This document shows positions 54,133-63,302 of a stretch of DNA of 64,000 nt, piece after piece. Within the stretch, counting starts at the first letter, position 1. The number at the start of each line of letters is the position of its first letter. Source of the stretch: Salirhabdus euzebyi (GTDB taxonomy: Bacteria > Bacillota > Bacilli > Bacillales > Alkalibacillaceae); contig NZ_JACHGH010000007.1 of NCBI RefSeq assembly GCF_014207435.1, forward strand, positions 120,496 to 184,495. The letters are read 5' to 3'. Under the pieces are notes generated by a model that saw only the letters and a program-made list of their open reading frames with translations, made no database searches and had not been told where the DNA came from. Position numbers and translations under genes: made by a program.

Positions 54133-55002
54133 ATGGATACGGTTCTACAAGATATAGTATTGGGGAATAGTGACGAAATAGTTAAAAAGTGGATTAATGA
54201 AGTGGAGAAAAACTCCGTACATAAATATTCGTTAACAATATCAGAAGAGCTTTTTGATAGTACGAATAGAGAGTTTGTTAATGTTATATTCGTTTCTGTT
54301 CAAAATCAAGGTTCAAAAGATGATTTAAAAGATTTTGCAGAACGAATTATTAATTTTGGTTGGCCGTTAAACTACTTAACTGAGGGGATGCAAGCTTTTC
54401 GTCGAGTGACGACAAACTTTATTATTGAAAGAAGTGAAACACTTGATGCAGAACGTTTTAAACAAGTGTTGGAAAGTGTAGATGAATGGGTAGACCCGAT
54501 TGTGAATTTTTTAGTAAGTGAATACTCAGGTAGTTGGGAAAGTACGGTATCCTTACAAAAGGTTGCTCTTCAAGAGCTATCTGCACCATTAATTCCTGTT
54601 ATGGACGGTATCACTGTTATGCCTCTAATAGGTACAATTGACACCGAAAGAGCAAAGCTTATTATGGAAAACTTGTTAGAGGGAGCAATAAAGCATAATG
54701 CAGAAGTAGTACTTATTGATATTACGGGTGTTCCGGTTGTGGATACGATGGTTGCTCACCATATTATTCAAGCTGCAGAAGCTGTACGTTTAGTTGGTTC
54801 CACATGTATTTTAGTTGGAATCAGACCTGAAATTGCTCAAACGATTGTAAATTTAGGTATTGATTTAAGCAAATTTCCGACAAAAAGTTCATTACGTAAA
54901 GGTTTTCAATCAGCACTAGAAATTACGGATAGAGCAGTAGTGAATCTAAAGGACAAAGGAAATGAAATGGAAAATATGATTGATTCACTCAATAAGGGTT
55001 GA
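54133..55002 (+). CDS. rsbR: Stressosome protein RsbR
   Basis: RsbR forms the stressosome with RsbS and holds RsbT. The N-terminal half (1 to about 135) is the non-haem globin sensor domain, and the C-terminal half is a STAS domain. The phosphorylation sites of B. subtilis RsbRA are kept: Thr171 (GTIDTERAK) and Thr205 (VVDTMVAHH). GGAGGG precedes ATG 54133. First gene of the rsbRSTUVW-sigB-rsbX cluster. Confidence 0.96.
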   Translation: MDTVLQDIVLGNSDEIVKKWINEVEKNSVHKYSLTISEELFDSTNREFVNVIFVSVQNQGSKDDLKDFAERIINFGWPLNYLTEGMQAFRRVTTNFIIERSETLDAERFKQVLESVDEWVDPIVNFLVSEYSGSWESTVSLQKVALQELSAPLIPVMDGITVMPLIGTIDTERAKLIMENLLEGAIKHNAEVVLIDITGVPVVDTMVAHHIIQAAEAVRLVGSTCILVGIRPEIAQTIVNLGIDLSKFPTKSSLRKGFQSALEITDRAVVNLKDKGNEMENMIDSLNKG

Positions 55003-55003
55003 A

Positions 55004-55363
55004 ATGATGAGAATTCCAATTTTAAAATTACATAATTATTTATTGATTTCCATACAAATAGATTTGGATGATCAGACAGCTATCCAATTCCAAGAAGATC
55101 TTCTGAAGAAAATTCATGAAACAGGTGCGACAGGAGTTGTCATTGACTTAACCTCTGTAGATATAGTTGATTCCTATATTGCTAAAGTATTGGGCGATGT
55201 TGTTTCTATGTCTGATCTTATGGGAGCAAAGGTTGTATTAACAGGTATACAACCAGCTGTTGCGATTACTTTAATTGATTTAGGTATCCATTTAAAAGAT
55301 GTCCCGACTTCACTTGATCTAGAAAAAGGCTTGATCAAACTCAGACAGGAATTGGAGGAATAA
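55004..55363 (+). CDS. rsbS: Stressosome scaffold RsbS
   Basis: This 119-residue single STAS protein is the anchor that sequesters RsbT until it is phosphorylated. The site equivalent to Ser59 of B. subtilis is in [14 protein letters not shown], and [15 protein letters not shown] and [15 protein letters not shown] are nearly invariant. Two adjacent ATGs (55004 and 55007); the ribosome site AAGGGTTG is in the end of rsbR. Confidence 0.96.
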   Translation: MMRIPILKLHNYLLISIQIDLDDQTAIQFQEDLLKKIHETGATGVVIDLTSVDIVDSYIAKVLGDVVSMSDLMGAKVVLTGIQPAVAITLIDLGIHLKDVPTSLDLEKGLIKLRQELEE

Positions 55364-55365
55364 AC

Positions 55366-55767
55366 ATGAACAACCAATCCTGTATACCAATAAAGAAAGA
55401 ATGGGACATTGTTGGTGCTCGTCAATATGGAAGAGACATTGCTAAAAACTTAGGTTTTGGCTCTGTTGATCAGGCTAGGATTGCTACTGCTATTTCAGAG
55501 CTGGCAAGGAACATTTACCTATATGCCCAAAAAGGTAAAATTTGTTTTGATATTGTTGAAGGGGTAAATAAAAAAGGCATAAAAATTGTTGCTATTGACG
55601 AAGGACCAGGTATAGAAGAGATTAGTAAGGTAATGGAGGATGGCTATACAACTTCAGGAGGCTTAGGGGCAGGTTTACCGGGGATTAAACGTTTGATGGA
55701 TGATTTTGATATAATATCAGAAGTAGGCAAAGGGACGGAAATAACGGTAGTAAAGTGGCTCCGTTAG
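55366..55767 (+). CDS. rsbT: Switch kinase RsbT
   Basis: RsbT phosphorylates RsbR and RsbS and, once released, activates RsbU. The 133-residue GHKL-type kinase has the N box ISELARNIYLYA, IVAIDEGPGIEE and GGLGAGLPGIKRLMDDF. AATTGGAGGAA precedes the ATG, two bases after rsbS. Confidence 0.97.
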   Translation: MNNQSCIPIKKEWDIVGARQYGRDIAKNLGFGSVDQARIATAISELARNIYLYAQKGKICFDIVEGVNKKGIKIVAIDEGPGIEEISKVMEDGYTTSGGLGAGLPGIKRLMDDFDIISEVGKGTEITVVKWLR

Positions 55768-55786
55768 AGGAGGTTTTGAGTGAGAG

Positions 55787-56776
55787 TTGGAAAAGTATAA
55801 AGAGTTAATGAAACAATACATGTTAACCGAAAATGAAGAAGCATTGTATAAAGCAGAACAATTCAGTAAGCAGTTACTTCAAAAGGACGTATCTCCTGAT
55901 GAAATTGTGCAAATACATATTGAATCGTTAAAAAGTTTGTACCCTGAATTACCTAAGGAAATGAAACGATCCCTAGACTTTTTGTTAGAAACGATGATAG
56001 CATATGGTATAGTACACCAAGAAGCAAGGGATTTAAGGGAGAAACAACTGGAACTAAAATCCGAAATTGAAGTTGCTGCCAATATGCAAGACACCTTGCT
56101 AAATACCGTTATACCAGATGTTGAGGTATTAGATATTGGGGTTTTATCTGTTGCGGCAAAACAGATGAATGGAGATTATCATCACTTCATTAAGGATTCA
56201 AGTGGTAATGTTGGTGTAGGGATTGCTGATGTTATAGGAAAAGGCATTCCAGCTGCCCTTTGTATGTCCATGATTAAATATGCGCTAGATAGCTTTTCTG
56301 ATGAACGTTTTTCTCCTAATTCTATTTTGGAGTTATTAAATAGAGTAGTTGAGCGTAATGTAGAAGCGGGCATGTTTATTACAATGTTCTATGGGGTTTA
56401 TGATATTCACTCGCATGAGTTTACCTACTCTTCTGCTGGTCACGAGCCTGGATTCTTTTATAAGGCGAAAAGTAAGCAGTTTGAAGAAATAGATGCAAGA
56501 GGTATAGTATTAGGAGTACAAAATAACGTTTCTTACATCAATTATTCAAAGAGTCTTGAAGTAGGTGATACGGTGCTATTGCTTACAGACGGTGTAACAG
56601 AATGTAGACAAGGTGACAGATTTATTGAGCGACAAGAAGTGGTGGATGTTGTACAGAAATATATTCACTTACCAGCTCAACATATTGTTGAAAATGTTTA
56701 CCGTTATTTTGAACGTCTTCAAGACTTTGACTTAAGAGATGATTTTACGTTAATTATTCTAAGACGAGAAAGATAG
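55787..56776 (+). CDS. rsbU: PP2C-type phosphatase RsbU
   Basis: RsbU dephosphorylates RsbV under environmental stress. The 329-residue protein has the N-terminal helical RsbT-binding domain (about 1-85) and a PPM/PP2C domain with NGDYHHFI, IADVIGKGIPAAL, SAGHEPGFFY and LLTDGVTECRQ, which contains the metal-binding Asp residues. TTG start. GAGGAGG is 13 bases away, so the spacing is long and a weaker closer site (GAGTGAGAG) may be used. Confidence 0.95.
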   Translation: MEKYKELMKQYMLTENEEALYKAEQFSKQLLQKDVSPDEIVQIHIESLKSLYPELPKEMKRSLDFLLETMIAYGIVHQEARDLREKQLELKSEIEVAANMQDTLLNTVIPDVEVLDIGVLSVAAKQMNGDYHHFIKDSSGNVGVGIADVIGKGIPAALCMSMIKYALDSFSDERFSPNSILELLNRVVERNVEAGMFITMFYGVYDIHSHEFTYSSAGHEPGFFYKAKSKQFEEIDARGIVLGVQNNVSYINYSKSLEVGDTVLLLTDGVTECRQGDRFIERQEVVDVVQKYIHLPAQHIVENVYRYFERLQDFDLRDDFTLIILRRER

Positions 56777-56792
56777 AATTTTGTATTTTGAT

Positions 56793-56818
56793 GTTTAACC
56801 CATTTTTAAACCGGGTAT
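56793..56818 (+). promoter_or_regulatory. Sigma-B promoter ahead of rsbV
   Basis: GTTTAA (56793-56798) and GGGTAT (56813-56818) are 14 bases apart, an exact sigma-B consensus pair. It gives the autoregulated rsbV-rsbW-sigB-rsbX transcript, as in B. subtilis. Confidence 0.93.
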
Positions 56819-56857
56819 AAACTAAACGTTAACACAAAAAGATTTGGGGGTTCAGAC

Positions 56858-57187
56858 ATGAACTTAACGATTGATGTTTCAAAAAACGAAGATGTTCATG
56901 AAGTAAAACTCTCTGGAGAAATCGACGTTTACACAGCACCAAAGCTAAAAGATACATTACTTCCATTGACCCAAGAGAGAGGTTCTACTGTTCATGTTTA
57001 CTTGGATAAAATCCATTACATGGATAGTACGGGCTTAGGCGTATTCATTAGCGCGCTTAAATCGACGAAAGAGTATGATTCAAAAATACTTCTCATTAAT
57101 CTTCAAGAGAGAGTATTTAGATTGTTTGATATAACCGGCCTGAAAGAAGTTTTTCAAATAGAAAGCAGTATTAGAGGTGGATTATAA
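56858..57187 (+). CDS. rsbV: Anti-anti-sigma factor RsbV
   Basis: RsbV binds RsbW when it is unphosphorylated and so frees sigma-B. The 109-residue STAS protein has the phosphorylatable Ser57 in KIHYMDSTGLGVF and begins LTIDVSKNEDVHEVKLSGEIDVYTAPKL. GGGGG precedes the ATG. It shares one base with the start of rsbW. Confidence 0.97.
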   Translation: MNLTIDVSKNEDVHEVKLSGEIDVYTAPKLKDTLLPLTQERGSTVHVYLDKIHYMDSTGLGVFISALKSTKEYDSKILLINLQERVFRLFDITGLKEVFQIESSIRGGL

Positions 57188-57666
57188 TGCAGGAGCCATT
57201 TGACTTTATAGAAGTAAAGATACCGGCTAAACCTGAGTATGTAGGGGTTGTCCGCCTTACGATTTCTGGTATTGCTAATAGGGTAGGCTTTTCTTTTGAA
57301 GAGATTGAGGACTTAAAGGTAGCTATTTCAGAAGCAATTACAAATACAGTGCAGCACGCGTATCATGAACTAGATGGTGGAGAAGTAACGATTGGGTTCG
57401 GGATATATGCTGACCGTTTAGAAGTTATGGTTGCAGATCATGGCGGTAGTTTTAATTTAAAAGAAATTAAGAAAAAAATTGGTCCATATAAATCAACAGA
57501 ATCTGTAGAAGGGTTAAGAGAAGGAGGTTTTGGTCTCTTTCTTATTGACGCACTAATGGATCGAGTTGAAATAAACAATGAATATGGTGTTATTGTTATT
57601 ATGACAAAATATCTTCAAAAAAATGAGGTGGGCCGTAATGACGACCAAATCTCAACCACACAGTGA
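57187..57666 (+). CDS. rsbW: Anti-sigma-B factor and kinase RsbW
   Basis: RsbW binds sigma-B or phosphorylates RsbV. The 159-residue GHKL kinase has the N box AISEAITNTVQHAYH, the G1 box VADHGGSF and GGFGLFLIDALMD. Its stop lies inside the sigB coding region: the two genes overlap by 29 bases, as usual for this operon. Confidence 0.97.
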   Translation: MQEPFDFIEVKIPAKPEYVGVVRLTISGIANRVGFSFEEIEDLKVAISEAITNTVQHAYHELDGGEVTIGFGIYADRLEVMVADHGGSFNLKEIKKKIGPYKSTESVEGLREGGFGLFLIDALMDRVEINNEYGVIVIMTKYLQKNEVGRNDDQISTTQ

Positions 57667-58429
57667 TCGTGAAGGTGAAATATACCAGTGGATTAAAGAT
57701 ATTCAAACCAATCCAGCTGACGAAAAAACACAAGAAAATATTGTACTCGAATATAAAGACCTTGTTCATTCCATTGCGAAAAAATATTCAAAAAACAGTT
57801 CCATACACGAAGACCTAGTTCAAGTGGGTATGTTAGGTCTTATGGCTGCTATTAGACGTTATGATCCCTCATTTGGTAAATCCTTCGAGTCCTTCGCTAT
57901 CCCAACAATAATTGGAGAAATTAAAAGGTACATTCGTGATAAGACCTGGAGTGTTCATGTACCTAGGCGTATAAAAGAATTAGGTCCAAAAATTAAAAAG
58001 GCTGTTGAACAACTCACAACAACCCTTCAACATTCCCCTTCTATCCGAGAAATATCTGATTACTTAGGTGTTTCCGAAGAGGAAATATTAGAAGCTATGG
58101 AAATGGGGCAAAGTTACCGAGCTCTATCTGTAGACCGAAAAATTGAAGCTGATTCTGAGGGTGGAAAAGTTTCCATACTTGATATAGTTGGTGCAAATGA
58201 GGCTGGTTACAATCAAGTTGACTACAAAATATTATTGGAAAAGCTTATGCCAATACTGTCAGAAAGAGAGCAAGAAATATTAAAATGCACATACTTTCAA
58301 AATATGAGTCAAAAGGATACTGGTGACCACTTAGGTATTTCTCAAATGCATGTCTCCCGTATTCAAAGAAGAGCCTTAAGAAAATTAAGGGAGGCTCTCC
58401 AGTCTGATAGCCCGGAGGTTTTATTTTGA
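57638..58429 (+). CDS. sigB: General stress sigma factor sigma-B
   Basis: This 263-residue group 3 sigma factor has region 2 (EDLVQVGMLGLMAAIRRYDPS...FESFAIPTIIGEIKRYIRD), region 3 (VPRRIKELGPKIKKA) and region 4 (LSEREQEILKCTYFQNMSQKDTGDHLGISQMHVSRIQRRALRKLRE). ATG 57638 follows GAGGTGG. It directs general stress regulon transcription, including the promoter ahead of rsbV. Confidence 0.97.
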   Translation: MTTKSQPHSDREGEIYQWIKDIQTNPADEKTQENIVLEYKDLVHSIAKKYSKNSSIHEDLVQVGMLGLMAAIRRYDPSFGKSFESFAIPTIIGEIKRYIRDKTWSVHVPRRIKELGPKIKKAVEQLTTTLQHSPSIREISDYLGVSEEEILEAMEMGQSYRALSVDRKIEADSEGGKVSILDIVGANEAGYNQVDYKILLEKLMPILSEREQEILKCTYFQNMSQKDTGDHLGISQMHVSRIQRRALRKLREALQSDSPEVLF

Positions 58430-59025
58430 AAGAAGCTAAAAATAAAATCCAAATATCCGTTTATCAAAAGGCTAAAACAGGAAATGATTGTTCTGGAGAT
58501 AGTTTTTTTTATAAAGAAACAGAAGATGAATTTATATGTGTGATAGCTGATGGATTAGGTAGTGGGCAACCGGCAAAAGAATCATCACAAGCAGTCGTAA
58601 CTACTTTGGAAAAGCATTTTAATAAAACAATTGATTCTATCATTAAAAATTGCAATGACAATTTATATAATAAACGTGGTGCAGTACTAGGTATATTAAA
58701 AATGGACTTGCTTAATGGCACCTATAAAATAACATCAATTGGAAACATAGGCATTATCATGCTTCATCAAAATGGAGAGAAAAAAAGGTATATACCAACT
58801 GCAGGATATTTGTGCGGTACTCCTGCACGGTATAAAGTCTTTGAAGGAAGGCTTGAACCAGGTCAAACCTTTTTTATGTATTCGGATGGTGTGGAAGAGA
58901 AGTTCTTATTAAAAAATTGTATTCAATTAAGTCAATGTGAAGAAGTGACCAAGCATTATAGCGAAATAAATGTAGAAGGTAAAAATGATGACACAACATT
59001 AATCGCTATGAAATACGTACATTAA
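58426..59025 (+). CDS. rsbX: Feedback phosphatase RsbX
   Basis: RsbX dephosphorylates the stressosome proteins RsbR and RsbS to reset the signal. The 199-residue PP2C domain has the metal motif DCSGDSFF, VIADGLGSGQPAKESS and FMYSDGVEEKF. The TTG start overlaps the sigB stop codon. It ends the operon, with a terminator following. Confidence 0.95.
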   Translation: MKEAKNKIQISVYQKAKTGNDCSGDSFFYKETEDEFICVIADGLGSGQPAKESSQAVVTTLEKHFNKTIDSIIKNCNDNLYNKRGAVLGILKMDLLNGTYKITSIGNIGIIMLHQNGEKKRYIPTAGYLCGTPARYKVFEGRLEPGQTFFMYSDGVEEKFLLKNCIQLSQCEEVTKHYSEINVEGKNDDTTLIAMKYVH

Positions 59026-59052
59026 AAAAGTTGTTTGCTCCGTATTTATTTG

Positions 59053-59081
59053 GAAAAACCCGCCATAAGGTGGGTTTTTTA
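59053..59081 (+). terminator. Terminator of the sigB operon
   Basis: AAACCCGCC pairs with GGTGGGTTT across 4 bases, followed by a T tract. Confidence 0.9.
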
Positions 59082-59182
59082 TTGCTTAATTTTGATGACC
59101 GTTTTATGTATTATTTCTTTTTTGGTAAAATGTTATAGTATGGCAAATTATAGATAGACCGTCTTGTGAGGAGGCATTTAAT

Positions 59183-61354
59183 GTGGAAGAAAAAAATCAG
59201 GAGCAACTTATTATAAAAACAGTGAGCAAGAAAATGGGTATACATATAAATACAATTCAAAAAGTTATTTACTTACTTAAAGAGGGTAATACCGTTCCTT
59301 TTATTGCTCGTTATCGAAAAGAACAGACTGGTGGTTTGGATGAAGTCCAAATTAAAGATATTCAAGATCATTATGAATATGGGGTTCAACTAAGTAAACG
59401 AAAAGAAGAAGTAATAAGACTAATTGATGAACAAGGAAAACTGACAGAAGAGCTACATACAGAAATCCTAGCTGCTGAACAATTACAAAAAGTAGAAGAT
59501 TTATATCGTCCCTATAAGCAAAAACGAAGAACAAGAGCGACGATTGCCAAAGAAAAAGGTTTAGAGCCACTTGCTAAGATAGTTTGGGAACAGCAAAATG
59601 TTTCTTTTTCAGAAGAAGCTGTGCAGTATTTATCAGAAGAGCATGAACTCCAAAATGTTGAGGATGTTTTGGCAGGGGTAAAGGATATTATAGCTGAATG
59701 GATTTCAGATGAACCAAAATATAGGGAAAAAATAAGAAAAGAAACATTCGATCACGGCTTATTATTGACTTCTGTTAAAGATGAAGAAAAAGATGAAAAA
59801 GGTATTTATCATATGTATTATGACTTTCAAGAACCTGTTCGAAAGATAGCCTCCCATCGAGTGTTGGCTATGAACCGTGGGGAGAAAGAAGATATCTTAA
59901 AAGTAAAAATTCAAGCACCTGAAGATACGATTACTTCTTATTTAAATAAGATGGTCATACAAAAGCCCAACGAAGAATGTCGAATAATACTTGAGGAAGC
60001 AACTTTAGATGGATATAAACGTTTGATTGAACCTTCCATTGAAAGAGAATTAAGAAGTTCCTTAACAGAAGAAGCGGAAGAAAACGCAATCAATGTATTT
60101 TCAAAAAATTTAAGAAATCTTTTGCTGCAACCACCTCTTAGAGGGAAAACCGTTTTAGGGGTTGACCCTGCTTTTCGGACAGGCTGTAAGCTTGCAGTTG
60201 TAGATGAAACAGGTAAAAAACATGAGATTAACGTCATGTACCCAACTGCTCCAAAGAATGATAAGGTTGGGGCGGAGAAAATATTTATGCATATGATTAA
60301 TAACTACCCTGTTAATCTTATTGCTATCGGTAATGGTACGGCATCTCGGGAAACAGAGCAATTTGTTGCAGATATGATAAAGAAACACCAATTAAATATT
60401 GGTTATGTAATAGTAAATGAGGCAGGCGCTAGTGTTTATTCTGCGTCAAAATTAGCGCGGGAAGAGTTTCCGGATTTGCAGGTTGAAGAAAGAAGTGCAA
60501 TTTCCATCGCGAGACGCCTACAAGATCCACTTAGTGAACTGGTGAAAATTGATCCGAAATCCATTGGAGTTGGTCAATATCAGCACGATGTTAGTCAAAA
60601 AAGGCTAAGTGAGTCTTTAACTTTCGTAGTAGAAACGGTTGTAAACCAAGTGGGTGTTAATGTTAATACAGCATCATCTTCACTTTTACAGTACGTGTCA
60701 GGCTTGAATAAAACAGTGGCAAACAATATAGTGAAATACCGTGATGAAAATGGGAAAATTGAGAGTAGAGCGCAGCTAAAGGGTGTTCCTCGTTTAGGTG
60801 CCAAAACATATGAGCAGGCAATAGGCTTTTTGCGGATAGTTGAAGGTAAGGAGCCGCTTGATCAAACTCCAATACACCCGGAAAGTTACGAACAAACAAA
60901 ACAACTATTAGCGTTATTAAACCAATCAACTGAACAACTAGGGGAAAAACAGTTAATAGAAGCATTAAAGCAAATTGACGTAAATGAAATGGCTGAAAAA
61001 TTAAGTGTAGGGAAACCGACATTACAGGATATAGTGGATTCACTCGAAAGGCCAAATAGAGATCCTAGGGATGAGGTCGCACAACCAATCTTAAAAACAG
61101 ATGTACTCTCAATGGATGATCTTAAAAAAGGTATGGAATTACAAGGTACCGTGCGGAACGTTGTTGATTTTGGAGCATTTGTTGATATTGGTGTAAAACA
61201 AGACGGTCTTGTGCACATTTCTAAATTGTCGAATCAATATGTTAAGCATCCACTTAATGTGGTGGCCGTAGGTGATATTGTTACGGTGTGGGTCGATGAT
61301 GTGAATGTCCAACGAGAAAGAATTGCTCTTACAATGTTAAATCCTCATTCATAG
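59183..61354 (+). CDS. tex: RNA-binding transcription accessory protein Tex
   Basis: This 723-residue Tex/YdcI-type protein comprises an N-terminal helical domain with VPFIARYRKEQTGGLDE, a YqgF/RNase H-like domain (VLGVDPAFRTGCKLAVVD from about residue 330), helix-hairpin-helix motifs (VNVNTASSSLLQYVSGL) and a C-terminal S1 RNA-binding domain from about 640 (GMELQGTVRNVVDFGAFVDIG). GTG start 7 bases after GAGGAGGC. It binds RNA and affects transcription and toxin expression in several species. Confidence 0.96.
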   Translation: MEEKNQEQLIIKTVSKKMGIHINTIQKVIYLLKEGNTVPFIARYRKEQTGGLDEVQIKDIQDHYEYGVQLSKRKEEVIRLIDEQGKLTEELHTEILAAEQLQKVEDLYRPYKQKRRTRATIAKEKGLEPLAKIVWEQQNVSFSEEAVQYLSEEHELQNVEDVLAGVKDIIAEWISDEPKYREKIRKETFDHGLLLTSVKDEEKDEKGIYHMYYDFQEPVRKIASHRVLAMNRGEKEDILKVKIQAPEDTITSYLNKMVIQKPNEECRIILEEATLDGYKRLIEPSIERELRSSLTEEAEENAINVFSKNLRNLLLQPPLRGKTVLGVDPAFRTGCKLAVVDETGKKHEINVMYPTAPKNDKVGAEKIFMHMINNYPVNLIAIGNGTASRETEQFVADMIKKHQLNIGYVIVNEAGASVYSASKLAREEFPDLQVEERSAISIARRLQDPLSELVKIDPKSIGVGQYQHDVSQKRLSESLTFVVETVVNQVGVNVNTASSSLLQYVSGLNKTVANNIVKYRDENGKIESRAQLKGVPRLGAKTYEQAIGFLRIVEGKEPLDQTPIHPESYEQTKQLLALLNQSTEQLGEKQLIEALKQIDVNEMAEKLSVGKPTLQDIVDSLERPNRDPRDEVAQPILKTDVLSMDDLKKGMELQGTVRNVVDFGAFVDIGVKQDGLVHISKLSNQYVKHPLNVVAVGDIVTVWVDDVNVQRERIALTMLNPHS

Positions 61355-61356
61355 TA

Positions 61357-61392
61357 GAAAAACCACAGGCACATTTTTGCCTGTGGTTTTTA
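61357..61392. terminator. Bidirectional terminator between tex and cmpA
   Basis: AAAACCACAGGC pairs with GCCTGTGGTTTT across 8 bases, with A/T tracts on both sides. It serves both convergent genes. Confidence 0.9.
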
Positions 61393-61430
61393 GGTTTTTA
61401 TGTTTATCACCAAAATGAATAAATCACTTT

Positions 61431-61556
61431 TTAAGTATATTTATCAGCAGTGAATCGTTTTCGATAAAAAAACCAACACTGGTTAAGGAGTTTGATTTGA
61501 TATTTATCCTTTGAACGAAATGCGCTTTCCATTTGATTTAACAACCAGTTAGGCAT
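61431..61556 (-). CDS. cmpA: Cortex morphogenetic protein CmpA (41 residues)
   Basis: CmpA takes part in the SpoIVA-linked quality-control checkpoint of spore cortex assembly. The small frame reads MPNWLLNQMESAFRSKDKYQ, then IKLLNQCWFFYRKRFTADKYT. The MPNWL start and the YQIKLLNQCW..YRK core are those of CmpA as I know it. GGAGGGGG precedes the ATG by 4-5 bases. It lies between tex and sprT as in B. subtilis, convergent with tex. Confidence 0.93.
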   Translation of the reverse strand: MPNWLLNQMESAFRSKDKYQIKLLNQCWFFYRKRFTADKYT

Positions 61557-61818
61557 ATAACCCCCTCCAAATCGAATTGTTATCTTTATCTTATGCAGAT
61601 TTGCCGTTTAGGTTCGTATGTATTATATAGAAGTAAAGTAAAACCTTCCCTAATAAAAACAGAACGTTTTGAGGATAAACTTTGGTTAAATGAAACATCC
61701 TAATAGTTGATTGTTATTTTAGGGGTTTAATGTAACAGGGTGAAAAAATCAAGTCTTGTTCATCGAAAGAAAAGTTTGTACAATTATAAGTAGGACTTTC
61801 TTAGATGGAGCAAATGGG

Positions 61819-62262
61819 ATGAACAATAAAGAACTAACAGACTTAGTGAATGAGATTTCTATAAAGTACTTCCATAAGAAGTTTGCGGATAAAGCTATTT
61901 TTAATTCCCGTTTACAAACAACTGGTGGAAGGTACATGTTAGCGAAGAGAGTAATCGAAATTAATCCTAAGTATCTTGAGGAATTAGGGATGGAGGAGTT
62001 AATTGGTATTATTAAGCATGAACTCTGCCATTATCATTTGCACATCGAGGGAAAAGGATATCGCCATATGGATCAAGATTTCAAACAACTACTGGTGCAA
62101 ACAAACTCACCGAGACATTGTAGCTTTCTTCCTTCGCAAAAAAGGGAAGTAAATCATGTATATAGATGTGTGCAATGTGGTTATACCTATAGAAGAGTGC
62201 GGAAAGTAAATGTAACAAAATACCGCTGTGGGAAATGTAAAGGGAGATTAAAAAAGGATTAA
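61819..62262 (+). CDS. SprT-like zinc metalloprotein
   Basis: This 147-residue SprT-family protein has the metalloprotease-like HELCHYHLHIEGKGYRH (67-83), with HExxH formed as His67-Glu68-Leu-Cys-His71. A C-terminal zinc ribbon follows: YRCVQCGYTYRR and YRCGKCKG. The family may bind DNA or process DNA-protein crosslinks, unproven in bacilli. ATG 61819 follows GATGGAG; the in-frame start at 61756 lacks a site. It is the last protein gene before the tRNA cluster. Confidence 0.92.
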   Translation: MNNKELTDLVNEISIKYFHKKFADKAIFNSRLQTTGGRYMLAKRVIEINPKYLEELGMEELIGIIKHELCHYHLHIEGKGYRHMDQDFKQLLVQTNSPRHCSFLPSQKREVNHVYRCVQCGYTYRRVRKVNVTKYRCGKCKGRLKKD

Positions 62263-62270
62263 AAAAACCA

Positions 62271-62299
62271 TTGACGAATAATCCTGACCGTGTTAAATT
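62271..62299 (+). promoter_or_regulatory. tRNA/rRNA operon promoter P1
   Basis: TTGACG and TAAATT are 17 bases apart, just after sprT and upstream of the tRNA cluster. Confidence 0.65.
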
Positions 62300-62361
62300 A
62301 AATAAGCCCCAAGTTAAGGGCCAAAACAAACAAGTAATTTCAAAAAACTTTCCAATAAGCA

Positions 62362-62390
62362 TTGACATCTAACGAAATGTATAGTACGAT
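62362..62390 (+). promoter_or_regulatory. tRNA/rRNA operon promoter P2
   Basis: TTGACA and TACGAT are 17 bases apart, about 50 bases before tRNA-Asn. Tandem promoters about 90 bases apart are typical of Bacillus rrn units. Confidence 0.8.
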
Positions 62391-62442
62391 ATCAATCGTC
62401 GCGTTTTTAATAAACAAACGCAGACAAATCATTTATGAATAT

Positions 62443-62517
62443 TCCACCGTAGCTCAGTGGTAGAGCAATCGGCTGTTAACCGATTGGTCGTAGGTTCGAG
62501 TCCTACCGGTGGAGCCA
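62443..62517 (+). tRNA. tRNA-Asn (GTT)
   Basis: TCCACCG pairs with CGGTGGA in the acceptor stem, the anticodon loop is CTGTTAA, and CCA is encoded. First of the cluster. Confidence 0.97.
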
Positions 62518-62520
62518 AAT

Positions 62521-62611
62521 GGAGAAGTACTCAAGTGGCTGAAGAGGCGCCCCTGCTAAGGGTGTAGGTCGTGTAAGCGGCGCGAGGGTTCAAATCCCTC
62601 CTTCTCCGCCA
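62521..62611 (+). tRNA. tRNA-Ser (GCT)
   Basis: Class II tRNA with a long variable arm; anticodon loop CTGCTAA; acceptor GGAGAAG with CTTCTCC; CCA encoded. Confidence 0.97.
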
Positions 62612-62616
62612 TTAAT

Positions 62617-62688
62617 GGCCCGTTGGTCAAGTGGTTAAGACACCGCCCTTTCACGGCGGTAACACGGGTTCGAATCCCGTACGGGTCA
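62617..62688 (+). tRNA. tRNA-Glu (TTC)
   Basis: Acceptor GGCCCGT with ACGGGTC; anticodon loop CTTTCAC. The 3' end reads ATCCA after the acceptor, so CCA is not encoded at the correct position. Confidence 0.95.
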
Positions 62689-62722
62689 TCCACATTTTCT
62701 ATGTGCGTCAAACTAAATAGTA

Positions 62723-62799
62723 GGTCCGGTAGTTCAGTTGGTTAGAATGCCTGCCTGTCACGCAGGAGGTCGCGGGTTCGAGTCCCGTCCGGACCGCCA
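62723..62799 (+). tRNA. tRNA-Asp (GTC)
   Basis: Acceptor GGTCCGG with CCGGACC; anticodon loop CTGTCAC; CCA encoded. Confidence 0.97.
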
Positions 62800-62807
62800 T
62801 TAAGCAT

Positions 62808-62882
62808 TGGGCCATAGCCAAGCGGTAAGGCAACGGATTTTGATTCCGTCATTCCCAGGTTCGAACCCTGGTGGCCCAGCCA
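62808..62882 (+). tRNA. tRNA-Gln (TTG)
   Basis: Acceptor TGGGCCA with TGGCCCA; anticodon loop TTTTGAT; CCA encoded. Confidence 0.97.
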
Positions 62883-62971
62883 TTTTTTATGCCTTTTTTT
62901 CAATCCAAAACTATTATTAGTATCTTCATTAATAGAATGGAAACATATTAGTAATATATTTAAATCATCTT

Positions 62972-63047
62972 GAGCCATTAGCTCAGTCGGTAGAGCATCT
63001 GACTTTTAATCAGAGGGTCGGAGGTTCGAATCCTCCATGGCTCACCA
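62972..63047 (+). tRNA. tRNA-Lys (TTT)
   Basis: Acceptor GAGCCAT with ATGGCTC; anticodon loop CTTTTAA; CCA encoded. Confidence 0.97.
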
Positions 63048-63053
63048 CACTTA

Positions 63054-63138
63054 GCGGGTGTGGCGGAATTGGCAGACGCGCTAGACTTAGGATCTAGTGT
63101 CTTATGACGTGGGGGTTCAAGTCCCTCCACCCGCACCA
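63054..63138 (+). tRNA. tRNA-Leu (TAG)
   Basis: Class II tRNA; acceptor GCGGGTG with CACCCGC; anticodon loop CTTAGGA; CCA encoded. Confidence 0.96.
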
Positions 63139-63185
63139 TTTAATTGCTGTGTTTCATAGCAATTTTATTTTTTTCGTTTTGTTAT

Positions 63186-63269
<84 letters not shown>

Positions 63270-63302
63270 TTAAAGCTTCTGAAAAGAAGTTTTAAAAAAC
63301 TA

